Of a stretch of 64,000 nt of DNA, positions 1 to 9,077 are shown piece by piece. The DNA comes from Deferribacteres bacterium (GTDB taxonomy: Bacteria > Zhuqueibacterota > Zhuqueibacteria > Zhuqueibacterales > Geothermadaptataceae). The first letter of the stretch is position 1. Each line of letters opens with the position of its first letter. Position numbers and translations under genes: made by a program. Location: positions 372,001-436,000 of the forward strand of contig JACKDF010000006.1 in assembly GCA_020633655.1 (NCBI GenBank). The letters run 5' to 3'. The notes under the pieces are model-generated. The model was not told the DNA's origin. It did not search any database and saw nothing but the letters and a program-made list of their open reading frames with translations.

Positions 1-10
1 TAAGATATTT

Positions 11-1198
11 ATGATTCGCAGTTGGATACGTGTCTTATTTTTTTCTTTTATTCTGATTTATCTGCAGGCTTCGGCTCCAGACGCAGTGTTCAGCCAGCAG
101 AATTCTGCCAAGCTGAATATGTCCATGATGGACAAAGATCTCAATATCATGGAATCGATTCTCGATAAGCTGGTCTCAACCGATGATTATCGACGAATCC
201 ATTTAACACACAACTCGACGCGAGGTATCTTTATCCCCAGTTATGGAGTGATTTTTACGATACCTGCACCACGCAGTGCATTTGATTTGCTATTGCAAAA
301 TTTTCGTGCTTTTGAATCTGGTGAGCATGTTGCAGTTGTGAACCATGGGCAGATGATGGATGGTGCCGATAGAAAATCGACAGAACAGTTGCAGGAGGAA
401 ATCGTCTATTTTTTACAGCAATATGCGGATGCGATTCGGCAGCTCAAAAATCAGGATAAAGTGACGGTTATCTACTCGAATCAGACAATACAAAGCTCCG
501 AGGTCTCATGGCCGAGTACGCCCGTCGTCTTGCCCGGATTCACTGTCACGACACATTATAAAGATATCGATGCGTTTCGTGAAGGAAGGGTAAACGCGGA
601 GGAGTTTTCGAAAATGCTCAGTATTCGCAGCTCTGATGTGACCCAGGAAAAACAACCGGCCTTGGCGATCTTTATCAATGCATTGCAGACGATGTTGCAT
701 AGTCGATCTGCCGGAACATTTGATCTCGTTGGACCGATTTCGCAAATTCAATTGAACGATTTCGGTACCATTCTATCCTTTGAGACAAATTTCCTCAGTG
801 CAAATTCTTTTGAGTACTATTTTAGTACGGATCCTGAAGCATTTTTATCTTCCGGTGGTGGACGTGTACAAGCTCAAAATCCTGGTTCGGGAGTTAACGT
901 CTGGACGCGTTTTTCGCAGATTGATACAGTGAGTACGGAGATTCTAAAAAAAGCACTACGAAGTTTTGAAGACAATATCCTGCATTTGATAACCCAGTAT
1001 GCTGCAACACTGGATGTTTCGCAACCCCAGGCATCCCTTGTTTTGGCGGTGAAAATCAATCAACTGAGTCCTCAAATCCCATCGCGGGTTGTTTATAAAG
1101 TTCAGAATAAAGATATACGTGCATTTGCAGAGCGAAAATTGCAGAAGGATGCCTTTTTAAAACGAATTAACAACTTTCGATATTACCATCTTCAATAA
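11..1198 (+). CDS. Unknown exported protein
   Basis: A 395-residue protein of unrecognised family. The first ~28 residues form a signal peptide (hydrophobic stretch VLFFSFILIYLQA), so the product is probably periplasmic or outer-membrane associated. The remainder is mixed alpha/beta with no membrane segments and no cysteine-rich or catalytic motif that I can name. The start is the first ATG, ten bases into the window, so an upstream operon partner could lie outside. The gene converges on the lipoprotein gene on the other strand and their ends overlap by 7 bases. I do not assign a function. Confidence 0.75.
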   Translation: MIRSWIRVLFFSFILIYLQASAPDAVFSQQNSAKLNMSMMDKDLNIMESILDKLVSTDDYRRIHLTHNSTRGIFIPSYGVIFTIPAPRSAFDLLLQNFRAFESGEHVAVVNHGQMMDGADRKSTEQLQEEIVYFLQQYADAIRQLKNQDKVTVIYSNQTIQSSEVSWPSTPVVLPGFTVTTHYKDIDAFREGRVNAEEFSKMLSIRSSDVTQEKQPALAIFINALQTMLHSRSAGTFDLVGPISQIQLNDFGTILSFETNFLSANSFEYYFSTDPEAFLSSGGGRVQAQNPGSGVNVWTRFSQIDTVSTEILKKALRSFEDNILHLITQYAATLDVSQPQASLVLAVKINQLSPQIPSRVVYKVQNKDIRAFAERKLQKDAFLKRINNFRYYHLQ

Positions 1199-1575
1199 TT
1201 TTTCAACTGCCAGAGGACATGCATTGTATCATCGATTGCGATTTCTGCCAGACCAACCTTTGATCCTTCTCCATTAATTTCTAAAAACCAAAATTCTCTT
1301 TTTTGCGGATCAGCAGCAATTCCGGCAAGTGAATTTACGAATTTTCTGGCTGGATCTGCATAGCCAGTTTGAACGGTTGCCTGAATTATCTCTTGCAGGT
1401 TTGTTCCGTTTTTTACCTGTGTGGAAATTTCTACTTTATTTAATGAATCTGCAAAAATTTCGATATAAACAGGAACTGGTCCTTGTAAGGCTCGCAAATT
1501 GGTGCTTTCGGTGTCTGTCGATTGACAGGAAAACAAGAGAGTTGCAATTAAACTTGCAGGGATCAAATTTTTCAT
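1192..1575 (-). CDS. DUF4430-like lipoprotein
   Basis: A small protein of about 127 residues. The start is the ATG at 1575, preceded by GGAGA at good spacing; a longer reading adds seven residues without a better ribosome site. The N-terminus has a lipobox (LLFSC), so it should be lipid-anchored. The C-terminal ~90 residues (hormone-like pattern VPVYIEIFADS, a Trp-Phe-Leu-Glu-Ile-Asn-Gly core, and a closing LWQLKNY strand) resemble DUF4430, the transcobalamin-C-terminal-like beta-grasp found in cobalamin-binding and surface proteins. Ligand binding is only an inference. Its end overlaps the convergent gene by 7 bases. Confidence 0.7.
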   Translation of the reverse strand: MKNLIPASLIATLLFSCQSTDTESTNLRALQGPVPVYIEIFADSLNKVEISTQVKNGTNLQEIIQATVQTGYADPARKFVNSLAGIAADPQKREFWFLEINGEGSKVGLAEIAIDDTMHVLWQLKNY

Positions 1576-1600
1576 ATTTTCTCCAGCTTGATGCAAAAAA

Positions 1601-1629
1601 AAAGCAGCTTTTTTTGGAAAGCTGCTTTT
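1601..1629 (-). terminator. Rho-independent terminator after the tRNA pair
   Basis: A stem of AAAGCAGCTTTT pairs with AAAGCTGCTTTT around a short loop. Read on the minus strand it follows tRNA-Asp and is followed by a long T run, so it should end the DUF3098-tRNA-Val-tRNA-Asp transcript. Confidence 0.8.
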
Positions 1630-1632
1630 AAG

Positions 1633-1706
1633 CGGGACCGACGGGACTTGAACCCGCGATCTCCGGCTTGACAGGCCGGCGTGTTAACCAACTACACCAC
1701 GGTCCC
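1633..1706 (-). tRNA. tRNA-Asp (GTC)
   Basis: A 74-nt tRNA on the minus strand. The acceptor stem is GGGACCG/CGGTCCC with a G discriminator. The anticodon stem CCGGC/GCCGG encloses the loop CTGTCAA, giving anticodon GTC, and the T arm carries GGTTCAAGTCC. The terminal CCA is not encoded. It lies 14 bases after tRNA-Val and before a terminator. Confidence 0.95.
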
Positions 1707-1720
1707 AGAATGAATGTTTG

Positions 1721-1795
1721 TGGGCGATAATGGATTCGAACCAATGACCCCCTGCTTGTAAGGCAGGTGCTCTAAACCAGCTGAGCTAATCGCCC
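1721..1795 (-). tRNA. tRNA-Val (TAC)
   Basis: A 75-nt tRNA on the minus strand. The acceptor stem is GGGCGAT/ATCGCCC with an A discriminator. The anticodon stem CCTGC/GCAGG encloses the loop CTTACAA, so the anticodon is TAC. The T arm reads GGTTCGAATCC. The stop codon of the DUF3098 gene lies inside its first ten bases, so the tRNA must be processed out of the mRNA. Confidence 0.95.
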
Positions 1796-2043
1796 TGTTT
1801 TAAATTTTTATTCTCTTCGGCATTCCGATAAAGAATGGCCAGAGGAATAATAACACAATAACCAAAAACCAACAGAATCGGAGCTACGCTGACTGATAAG
1901 TAGCTCGTAGCAGGACCCTGCGCTAAAGCAATATATCCGGCAATTAGGAAAATCAAACCAATTGCAAAAATAGTATAATTCGTTTTGGTAAACGTAATTT
2001 TACCTGTGTTTTTTGCATTTGCTTTTTGTTTTACTTTTGCCAT
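1786..2043 (-). CDS. DUF3098-like small membrane protein
   Basis: An 85-residue protein with a basic, Lys-rich N-terminus and two hydrophobic helices (about residues 25-43 and 50-71), matching the size and layout of DUF3098 proteins of the FCB group. It is probably an inner-membrane protein of unknown role. The unusual point is the 3' end: the TAG stop is read from bases that are also the acceptor and D-arm start of tRNA-Val (GGGCGATTAG), so the reading frame and the tRNA share ten bases and a transcript. Confidence 0.8.
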   Translation of the reverse strand: MAKVKQKANAKNTGKITFTKTNYTIFAIGLIFLIAGYIALAQGPATSYLSVSVAPILLVFGYCVIIPLAILYRNAEENKNLKQGD

Positions 2044-2214
2044 ATTGCCTCATTTTTAAGAGCGACCAATATAGCAAAACAACATCTTGTTGTCAATGAA
2101 AAATATTTTCAATTCGAAAAAATAGGATGATTTTTAAATTCCTTGACAACTACTTTCTTCTCTCAATATTGGCATCTTTTTCTTTGCCGGACATTTCGAA
2201 TAGGAAGGCTTCAG

Positions 2215-4074
2215 TTAAAATCCAAAATTTTCTTCCTCTGGGATTGCGTCAATCTCAACAAATGTCGGACTTAAATCGTCCTTTTCGATTTTTTCTGTTT
2301 TAAATCGACTGACAAGTAATATTAATGTACTGATTTGTTGCTGCAGATCATTCCCTGTTTCCTGGACTTCCTGAACATAAATCGTGTTTTGTTGTGCAAC
2401 ATCCTGAATTAAATCAATCTGTTCAGAAATCTGCTCACCGGCATAATGCTGTTCCTGACTCTTTCCAACAAGATCTTCAAATTCATGCTGTATCGATTCA
2501 ATGGAACCAACGATTTCATGGAGCACTGAACCGATGTTTTGTACAAGATCTCGTCCTGATTTCATTTCAGCATTACCGGTATTCATCGCTTGTACAGCAT
2601 CATCTGTGAGCTGCGAAACTTTTTTAATCAGTGATGCGATTTCACCTGTGGCTCTTGAAGTGCGTTCGGCAAGCTTTCTTACTTCGTCCGCAACAACGGC
2701 GAATCCGCGTCCTTGTTCTCCGGCACGCGCTGCTTCGATTGCTGCATTTAATGCAAGGAGATTGGTTTGGTCTGCAATTTCTTCAATAACCTGCACGATA
2801 TCGTTGATTTGCTGCGATTGCTCACCCAGAGAACGAACAGTCGATGTGGAATCATCAACTATTTGTGCAATACGATTAATACCATCGATTGCACGGTTCA
2901 CGACGACACCACCATCATTTGCTTTCTGTTGCGCTTTCACGGCTACAGTACGAGCATTTTTAATACCTGCTTGCGAAAGTTCCAGACTGTGCGCCATTTC
3001 TCTGACGGAAGAAGTGATGCTTACAGTTTGTGTTTGTTGTCTTTCTGCTCCCGAGGTGATCTGGTGGCTCACTTCGTTTATAATTTGTGATGTTTTCTCA
3101 AGTGAATGCGTCATCGAGCGAATTTGCGTCAGAATGCTTGAAAATTCCTTGAGCATAGCATTGAGCCCATCACCGACTTCAGTTAATTCGCTTTTGCCTT
3201 TTAATACCGCACCTCGACTTAGGTCACCATCTTTTATTCGCTCAAAAGTTTTTTGCATTCTGTTCGCAGCGTCCGCGAGAGCACTTTTTTCTTTGACAGC
3301 ACGTTCATGCGCCTGGGCTAAGGATTGTGCCGATTCCTGTGATTTTCGGTAATTTGTCTCCGCCTCTTCCAGCGCTTCGCCGATTTTTCCCGACATGATA
3401 TTGAGGGAATTTGCCAGATCCCCAATTTCATCTTTAGATATTACTGAAATTGTTTTGCCATGTTGGCCTGAAGCCAATTCTTCAGCGAACTCTTTTATCT
3501 GGTGTAGTTGTTTTAACTTTTTATTTGCTACGAGTGTGATAAATGCGATGGACAACATACTCATGAAGATCGTGATGAGAATTGCATTGAAGTTTGCCTC
3601 TTTAATCTTTTGCAAAAGTTTTTCTGTGGAAAGTCCGATAACGACACTCCCAACAATTTCACCGTCATTTATTACAGGTTGCGCAAAATTGATTCTTCGT
3701 TTTTTTGAATAATCGATAAGGGGGTGCTTTTGGTCTTTTTTTATGTTTGAGAGCCTGTTTAAATCGTAGGTGTTCTCATCCCCGTGCTTTACCAGAATGG
3801 TGTTGTTGGCATCAAGTACCAGTACGAGTTCAACTCCTGATTCTGTAATCACACCATTGGCTAATTCATTCAAATTGTCCGTATCCTGGAAAACTAAACC
3901 TACTTTGGTATTGAAGGCTAAATTCCGCGTTAAGACTTCACCCCGCGAGGTAAATTCCTCCTGCACTGAAGCATTGGCACTGCGTTGCAATGTAAAACCA
4001 ATCATGCTGGCGAAAATTAGGATACAAACAAGACTAAAAATTAAAACTTTCTTGTTCATTCCAAGTTGCAACAT
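2215..4074 (-). CDS. Methyl-accepting chemotaxis protein
   Basis: A 619-residue transmembrane chemoreceptor. TM1 spans about residues 8-29, a periplasmic sensor of ~135 residues follows, TM2 is at about 164-184, then a HAMP domain (~184-236). The long cytoplasmic coiled coil has the canonical signalling tip near residues 430-475 (DQTNLLALNAAIEAARAGE, then FAVVADEVRKLAERT), where CheA and CheW bind. No C-terminal CheR pentapeptide is visible. It is 21 bases downstream of a small periplasmic binding-like protein on the same strand, which could present the ligand; the ligand is unknown. Confidence 0.95.
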   Translation of the reverse strand: MLQLGMNKKVLIFSLVCILIFASMIGFTLQRSANASVQEEFTSRGEVLTRNLAFNTKVGLVFQDTDNLNELANGVITESGVELVLVLDANNTILVKHGDENTYDLNRLSNIKKDQKHPLIDYSKKRRINFAQPVINDGEIVGSVVIGLSTEKLLQKIKEANFNAILITIFMSMLSIAFITLVANKKLKQLHQIKEFAEELASGQHGKTISVISKDEIGDLANSLNIMSGKIGEALEEAETNYRKSQESAQSLAQAHERAVKEKSALADAANRMQKTFERIKDGDLSRGAVLKGKSELTEVGDGLNAMLKEFSSILTQIRSMTHSLEKTSQIINEVSHQITSGAERQQTQTVSITSSVREMAHSLELSQAGIKNARTVAVKAQQKANDGGVVVNRAIDGINRIAQIVDDSTSTVRSLGEQSQQINDIVQVIEEIADQTNLLALNAAIEAARAGEQGRGFAVVADEVRKLAERTSRATGEIASLIKKVSQLTDDAVQAMNTGNAEMKSGRDLVQNIGSVLHEIVGSIESIQHEFEDLVGKSQEQHYAGEQISEQIDLIQDVAQQNTIYVQEVQETGNDLQQQISTLILLVSRFKTEKIEKDDLSPTFVEIDAIPEEENFGF

Positions 4075-4095
4075 AATTATTTCCCTGTTTGTGTG

Positions 4096-4653
4096 TTAAA
4101 ATTTGATGATTTCAGCGGACTCGGTTAAATCAACCGGCACAGAAATCGCTAGTAGCTCCATGGCTTTTTGATTAAGGAAGATGACTGGTTTTGATGCACC
4201 TTTTCGTACACTTGCCGTTCCACCTTTTTTCACCATTTCCTGGTCCACGGATAACAAAAACAGTTTTGCATGCATGGATTGGTTTATCAGGTAACTTTGT
4301 GTTTTGGCGTCCAGCAAAATCTCATCCGCAAATATCCAAAGCACTTGCACATCTTTATATGTCGTCGCATCTTTTACTGATTTTGCTACATCCGGCAGTT
4401 TTTTAATATCATACAAAACGAATTCAAGTTGTGTTTGTTTTTGCAGCCGGCCCAATTGTTGTTCAATTTCAATATGGTTTTTGGTCTGGCAAAGAACAGC
4501 AATTTTCTTAATATCGGGCTTTAATTGTTTTAATGTAAAAATCTGTTGTAATAGAGACGCTTCTTCCGTTTCCTGTGCATCATTTGCGGTTAATTCATGC
4601 TGATTGAATGCGAGCAAATATATTAGCACTAGAAAAAAATATTTTATACCCAT
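4096..4653 (-). CDS. Small periplasmic ABC substrate-binding-like protein
   Basis: About 185 residues. The ATG at 4653 is chosen because a GAGGA ribosome site sits just upstream; a GTG four codons earlier is less likely. A signal peptide (YFFLVLIYLLAF) is followed by one alpha/beta lobe with patterns such as IKKIAVLCQTKNHIEIEQQL and VQVLWIFADEILLDAKT, which resemble the ABC_sub_bind (PF04392) family. That family usually has two lobes of ~300 residues, so this is half-size. It is co-transcribed with the chemoreceptor, and a ligand-sensing partnership is my inference. Confidence 0.65.
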   Translation of the reverse strand: MGIKYFFLVLIYLLAFNQHELTANDAQETEEASLLQQIFTLKQLKPDIKKIAVLCQTKNHIEIEQQLGRLQKQTQLEFVLYDIKKLPDVAKSVKDATTYKDVQVLWIFADEILLDAKTQSYLINQSMHAKLFLLSVDQEMVKKGGTASVRKGASKPVIFLNQKAMELLAISVPVDLTESAEIIKF

Positions 4654-4942
4654 TTTAATCCTCACCGTTTTAAAAATGTTTGGGTTCCTTTTTAATGATG
4701 ATTACCATGCTGAAGTGTATTTATCTGAATTGCTGTACACAATGGTAAATCACCCCACTTTAGGAGGACAGATAATAAATGTATATCGGCATCAAGTCCA
4801 ACAATCAACAAAGAAAGTTCCTGGTGAACGGGCTTTCGCTTGTCATTTCAGGCATGTTCATTTCAGCAATTCACCATAAAAGACGCTAATTAATATCAGT
4901 TTAGTAATTGCACTTCAGGACATTTCAGGAGAAAGCCAGTTC

Positions 4943-7900
4943 ATGAAAGAACGTTACATTTTTAAATATTCTTTTTTAATTTTTCTTATCCCATCGCTCA
5001 TTTTTTCTCAATCGGTGGATTTTTCGGATGGCTTTAATGCGGGTTCTCTCGATGCTGCTTATTGGCAATTAGGCAACAACAGCGGTAATTATTCACAGGT
5101 GGAAAACGATCAACTTGTGCTGCGTTCCGCAGTTCGAAAAACGGGGTGGGTTTATACAAAAAACGCCTATGACCTTGATGATAAAAGCATAACCATAAAA
5201 GTCGTGCAAGCGAACAAAGATGGTTGTATAGGGCTGTCGCCAACTGTCACTGGTTCCGCCAGCACAGGATTTTACAACGAACAAAACTGGTACCGTTTTT
5301 ATAATTACCGCTCCGGTGATTCCGGACCGTACCAGCTGTATGTGCAATGGCGAAAAAATGGTGTTGTTGATGGTCTCGATGTGGCAACCGGTGTCGATTT
5401 TCAAAACAATTTTTATCTGCGTATCCGCACTGAAAACGCCCATGTTTACTTTGAATACAGCTTCGATACTACATCCTGGATTTCTGCCTACGATGAGGCT
5501 TATGCACTACCGGGATTTTCAGCCACAAGCCTGCACTATGTCGAGTTATCGGGTTACAGTACACCGGCAAATGGCGACTGGATAATTGATGATTTTTCCA
5601 TTGCAGCTATTAATACAGCACCAGATGGAACCGCGCCGGCAATTTTCAATTTATCTTCTTCAGTAACCAGCAATCAGGCTACTGTTTCGTGGAGCACAGA
5701 TGAACCGGCGACTTCGACGATTTCCTGGGGTCTAAACACAACGTATGGCAGTACGGCGAATGCAAGTACCAGCTTTGTTTCTTCCCACGAAATTACGCTG
5801 AGTGGATTGCAACCAGAAACAACTTATCATTATCAAATTAGTGCAACAGATGCTGCAAACAATGCAACCACCAGCACGGATTACACTTTTACGACCACGG
5901 CAGTCCCCTCCACAAATGGCATCAGCGATGATTTCGAGACCAATACGATCGATCCGGCAATTTGGGGTATAGGTAACAGCAGCAACAACCAGTCTGATGT
6001 CAGCAATGGTGAATTGCATCTGGCAGCAAGCAGCAAAAGTGGCTGGATTTACACGCAGGAATCAGAGATACTTCGGAATAAATCGATCAGCCTGAAAGTT
6101 GTGCAGGCAAATAAAGACGGGGCATTTGGTATTTCACCAACACGGACACCTTCGGCTACAAATGGATTTTATAATGAACCAACATGGTATCGTTTTTACA
6201 ACTACCGCTCCGGTAATTCTGGAACATACCAATTGTATGTCCAATGGCGAAAAAATGGTGTAATTGACGGCCTGGATGTCGCGACCGACCAAATTTTTAA
6301 CAGTGATTTTTATCTGCGCATTATCGTTGATGGTGCAACCATTTCCTTTGATTATTCCTTCGACAATCTGCAATGGACTAGTGCCTACAGTGAGAATTTT
6401 GCCCTCACTGGCGCCACCATTGACGACGCTTATTATGCGGAATTGTCTGCAAACAATACCAATTCCAACGGCGAGTGGGTCGTTGATGATTTTCTCTGGA
6501 CGGATGTGGAAATCAGCACCGACACAACACCACCGGTTATTGCTCAGGTTCAGGCGAGTGGTATTACCGAAACCTCGGCGACAATTCAGTGGCAGACAGA
6601 TGAAGCAGCAACGGCACAAGTTGAATATGGTTTGAATCCCGCATACGGTCAGATTTCAGCTTTAAATGCTGGATTTCAAATAAATCACAGTGTGCTTTTG
6701 GACAATTTACAGGGCAATGCCACCTACCATTACCGCGTCATCAGTCGCGATGCAGCAGGGAATGAAAGTCGCTCCACCGATGCAATTTTTACGACTGCTG
6801 CTGATCTGCAGCCACCAGTCATTGCCGGGGTTTTGGTGAACTCCGTGACCATAAACAGTGCTAATCTAAGCTGGCACACAGATGAGCTGGCTTTCACACG
6901 AGTCGAATACGGGGAAACAAACCAGTACGGTGACATTACTAATTGGACCTCTGTAACCGACACGAGTCATGGCATTTCGCTGCAGAATTTAGTGATGAAT
7001 ACAGAATACCATTTTCGTATTCTTGCCAAGGATGCCCAGGACAACCAAAGTTCGAGTGGCGATTTTACCTTCGTAACTTTGAATGATGCCGCGTTTTTCA
7101 GCGATGATTATAATAAGCCTCAAATCGATGGCAACAAATGGTTTGTTGGGCAAAATTCTGGCAATCAGAGTTCTATTCAAAATGATGAATTAGAGTTAAA
7201 ATCCAGCAGTGGCGAAACTGGCTGGGTTGTTACAAAAGATGCTTTTGTCGTGCGCAACTCGACAGTGCGCATGAATATCACGCAACCGAACGACGATGGC
7301 GACATCGGTTTATCGCCGACGTATTCTGGCTCCGCTGGCAACGGTATTTATGCCGAAGCAACCTGGTATCGTTTCTACGTCTACCGTAGCGGCAGCGAGA
7401 ATTTCCGTCGCCTTTACGTGCAATGGCGTAAAAACGGCAGCGTCGACGGTGTGGATGTGACCGGCAGCTTGCGGATTACCGGACCCGTGTGGGTGCAAAT
7501 GCGCTTTGACAACAGCGATGTGTATTTCGATATTTCATTGGATGGAAACGTGTGGCATTCGGTTTACAACGAAGCGTTTGGCCTCGATGGTCTAACCCTG
7601 GATGATGCTTTTCATTACGAAATCGCTGCTTACAACACCGCAACAAAAGGCGAAATGCGCGTCGATGATTTTGCGCTCATGGATGGATCGGAAGTCACGA
7701 CGGTGCCCGCCGTAGATTACCGTGTCCTGGTGGTGGGGAATTCCATCACCGAAGGCGTTGGCAGCAGCGATGGTCAGGGCTTTCGCCCCGATCTTTATCA
7801 GCACCTGGTGGATGCCGGTTACGATTTTGCACTTGTCGGCGGTGAAGGAATTGAACCTTACAATGGCCATTTTTATGCAGGCAAACAGGTTAACGATTTC

Positions 7901-8785
7901 TATCCACCGGAATATGGAAACAATACCGGCACGGGGCTGCATGACATCGCCAACGCAATGCAGATTTACCAGCCCAATGTAATCATGATTCATCTCGGTA
8001 CCAACGATTTAACCCGGGAAACTTTTATCGCACCGTACCATGATAATCGCTCGTCGTTCAATACCAGCACAAGTGGTCAAATGGCAACGCTCATCCGCTA
8101 CATTTTGCAGTGGAAAGATGGCACCAACGGTGAATTTGTGGAAGATATTTTTCTCAGCCAAATCATTCCCGGTAGTGATCGCATGGATAAAATCAATACA
8201 TACAATGCAGAGATCGCTACATTGGTAAACGACTATGGCAACGGGACAATTACCGAGTCTGCAGAATCCATTCATTTAGTCGATCAATTCTCACCCTTTG
8301 AGGCCAATCCGAATTTGTTTACTTACAATGCTAACGATTATATGAGTGATTACCTGCATCCCAACGACACTGGCTACGGCATCATGGCGAACACGTATTT
8401 CAATGCCTTTTCAACGCAACTTCCTGTTGCACGTAATCTCGGCAAAGGAACCGGTCCCCAGCGCGATCTCACCAGTCCTGGACCAGTGCCGGAATCTTTC
8501 GCCCTGATGCAGAATTACCCGAATCCCTTTGCCCCGCAGCGCAGTGTTTCCGGTACGACCATCGAATTTCAATTACCGGTAGCTGGTGAGGTGAAGCTGG
8601 AAATATTCAACATTCTCGGCCAGCATGTGGCCACTCTCATGGACAATAGCGCAAATGCCGGTTTTCATAAAATCGCCTGGAACGGCCGCTCCCGCGATGG
8701 ATTGACAGTAGCGCCGGGCATGTATTTTTATGTGCTGCAGAGTAAGGGATTTGTCGCGAGGAAAAAGCTTACGATATTGCGGTAG
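4943..8785 (+). CDS. Secreted SGNH-hydrolase multidomain protein with sorting domain
   Basis: A 1280-residue extracellular protein. After a signal peptide (1-23) come three copies of a ~200-residue beta-sandwich (about 25-225, 325-525, 720-915), each with a W-Y-R-F-Y-x-Y-R-S-G core followed by YVQWRKNG. Fibronectin-III-like domains fill the gaps (about 230-318, 530-618, 620-715). An SGNH/GDSL esterase domain follows (~924-1165) with GNSITEG (nucleophile Ser ~934), HLGTNDL (~1017) and DYLHPND (~1134). The last ~90 residues begin QNYPNPF and resemble the type IX/Por sorting or FlgD-Ig module. It probably deacetylates polysaccharide; the substrate is unknown. It is monocistronic, with a hairpin after the stop. 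Confidence 0.85.
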   Translation: MKERYIFKYSFLIFLIPSLIFSQSVDFSDGFNAGSLDAAYWQLGNNSGNYSQVENDQLVLRSAVRKTGWVYTKNAYDLDDKSITIKVVQANKDGCIGLSPTVTGSASTGFYNEQNWYRFYNYRSGDSGPYQLYVQWRKNGVVDGLDVATGVDFQNNFYLRIRTENAHVYFEYSFDTTSWISAYDEAYALPGFSATSLHYVELSGYSTPANGDWIIDDFSIAAINTAPDGTAPAIFNLSSSVTSNQATVSWSTDEPATSTISWGLNTTYGSTANASTSFVSSHEITLSGLQPETTYHYQISATDAANNATTSTDYTFTTTAVPSTNGISDDFETNTIDPAIWGIGNSSNNQSDVSNGELHLAASSKSGWIYTQESEILRNKSISLKVVQANKDGAFGISPTRTPSATNGFYNEPTWYRFYNYRSGNSGTYQLYVQWRKNGVIDGLDVATDQIFNSDFYLRIIVDGATISFDYSFDNLQWTSAYSENFALTGATIDDAYYAELSANNTNSNGEWVVDDFLWTDVEISTDTTPPVIAQVQASGITETSATIQWQTDEAATAQVEYGLNPAYGQISALNAGFQINHSVLLDNLQGNATYHYRVISRDAAGNESRSTDAIFTTAADLQPPVIAGVLVNSVTINSANLSWHTDELAFTRVEYGETNQYGDITNWTSVTDTSHGISLQNLVMNTEYHFRILAKDAQDNQSSSGDFTFVTLNDAAFFSDDYNKPQIDGNKWFVGQNSGNQSSIQNDELELKSSSGETGWVVTKDAFVVRNSTVRMNITQPNDDGDIGLSPTYSGSAGNGIYAEATWYRFYVYRSGSENFRRLYVQWRKNGSVDGVDVTGSLRITGPVWVQMRFDNSDVYFDISLDGNVWHSVYNEAFGLDGLTLDDAFHYEIAAYNTATKGEMRVDDFALMDGSEVTTVPAVDYRVLVVGNSITEGVGSSDGQGFRPDLYQHLVDAGYDFALVGGEGIEPYNGHFYAGKQVNDFYPPEYGNNTGTGLHDIANAMQIYQPNVIMIHLGTNDLTRETFIAPYHDNRSSFNTSTSGQMATLIRYILQWKDGTNGEFVEDIFLSQIIPGSDRMDKINTYNAEIATLVNDYGNGTITESAESIHLVDQFSPFEANPNLFTYNANDYMSDYLHPNDTGYGIMANTYFNAFSTQLPVARNLGKGTGPQRDLTSPGPVPESFALMQNYPNPFAPQRSVSGTTIEFQLPVAGEVKLEIFNILGQHVATLMDNSANAGFHKIAWNGRSRDGLTVAPGMYFYVLQSKGFVARKKLTILR

Positions 8786-8830
8786 TACCTGTTACTGCTT
8801 AAGTTGTATGTTCGATTACCCCTAAATGTT

Positions 8831-8862
8831 ATGCCGGTTTGCGTTTTGTGCAATACCGGCAT
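8831..8862 (+). terminator. Hairpin after the SGNH gene
   Basis: A perfect 8-bp stem, ATGCCGGT and ACCGGCAT, encloses a 16-base loop 45 bases after the stop codon. There is no strong T tail, so termination is likely but not certain. The rest of 8786-9077 shows nothing else. Confidence 0.45.
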
Positions 8863-9077
8863 CTTACTAAATTACAACATGCCTTTTGAATATTTTACAA
8901 CGCGACGTCTCCCTAGCAGATTTCGGTATTCTGTTAAAAAGCGCAGAAACCGGAATGGCATGCTTAATTACGCCCATTTTTAGGAAGGAAGAGTAAGACT
9001 ATTAATTTAAAATTTGACCCTTCTGCAGTCAGAATTTTAAATTCCCAAAAAGATTCTTATTTGCCTCAACAATAATC

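Noticed and set aside
2501..3352. A 283-codon frame antisense to the chemoreceptor gene
   Set aside because: Ser/Cys/Ile-rich shadow of the coiled-coil codons, without start signals or recognisable content.
4604..4879. A 91-codon plus-strand frame before the SGNH gene
   Set aside because: It overlaps the start of the minus-strand binding-protein gene, and has no ribosome site or domain.
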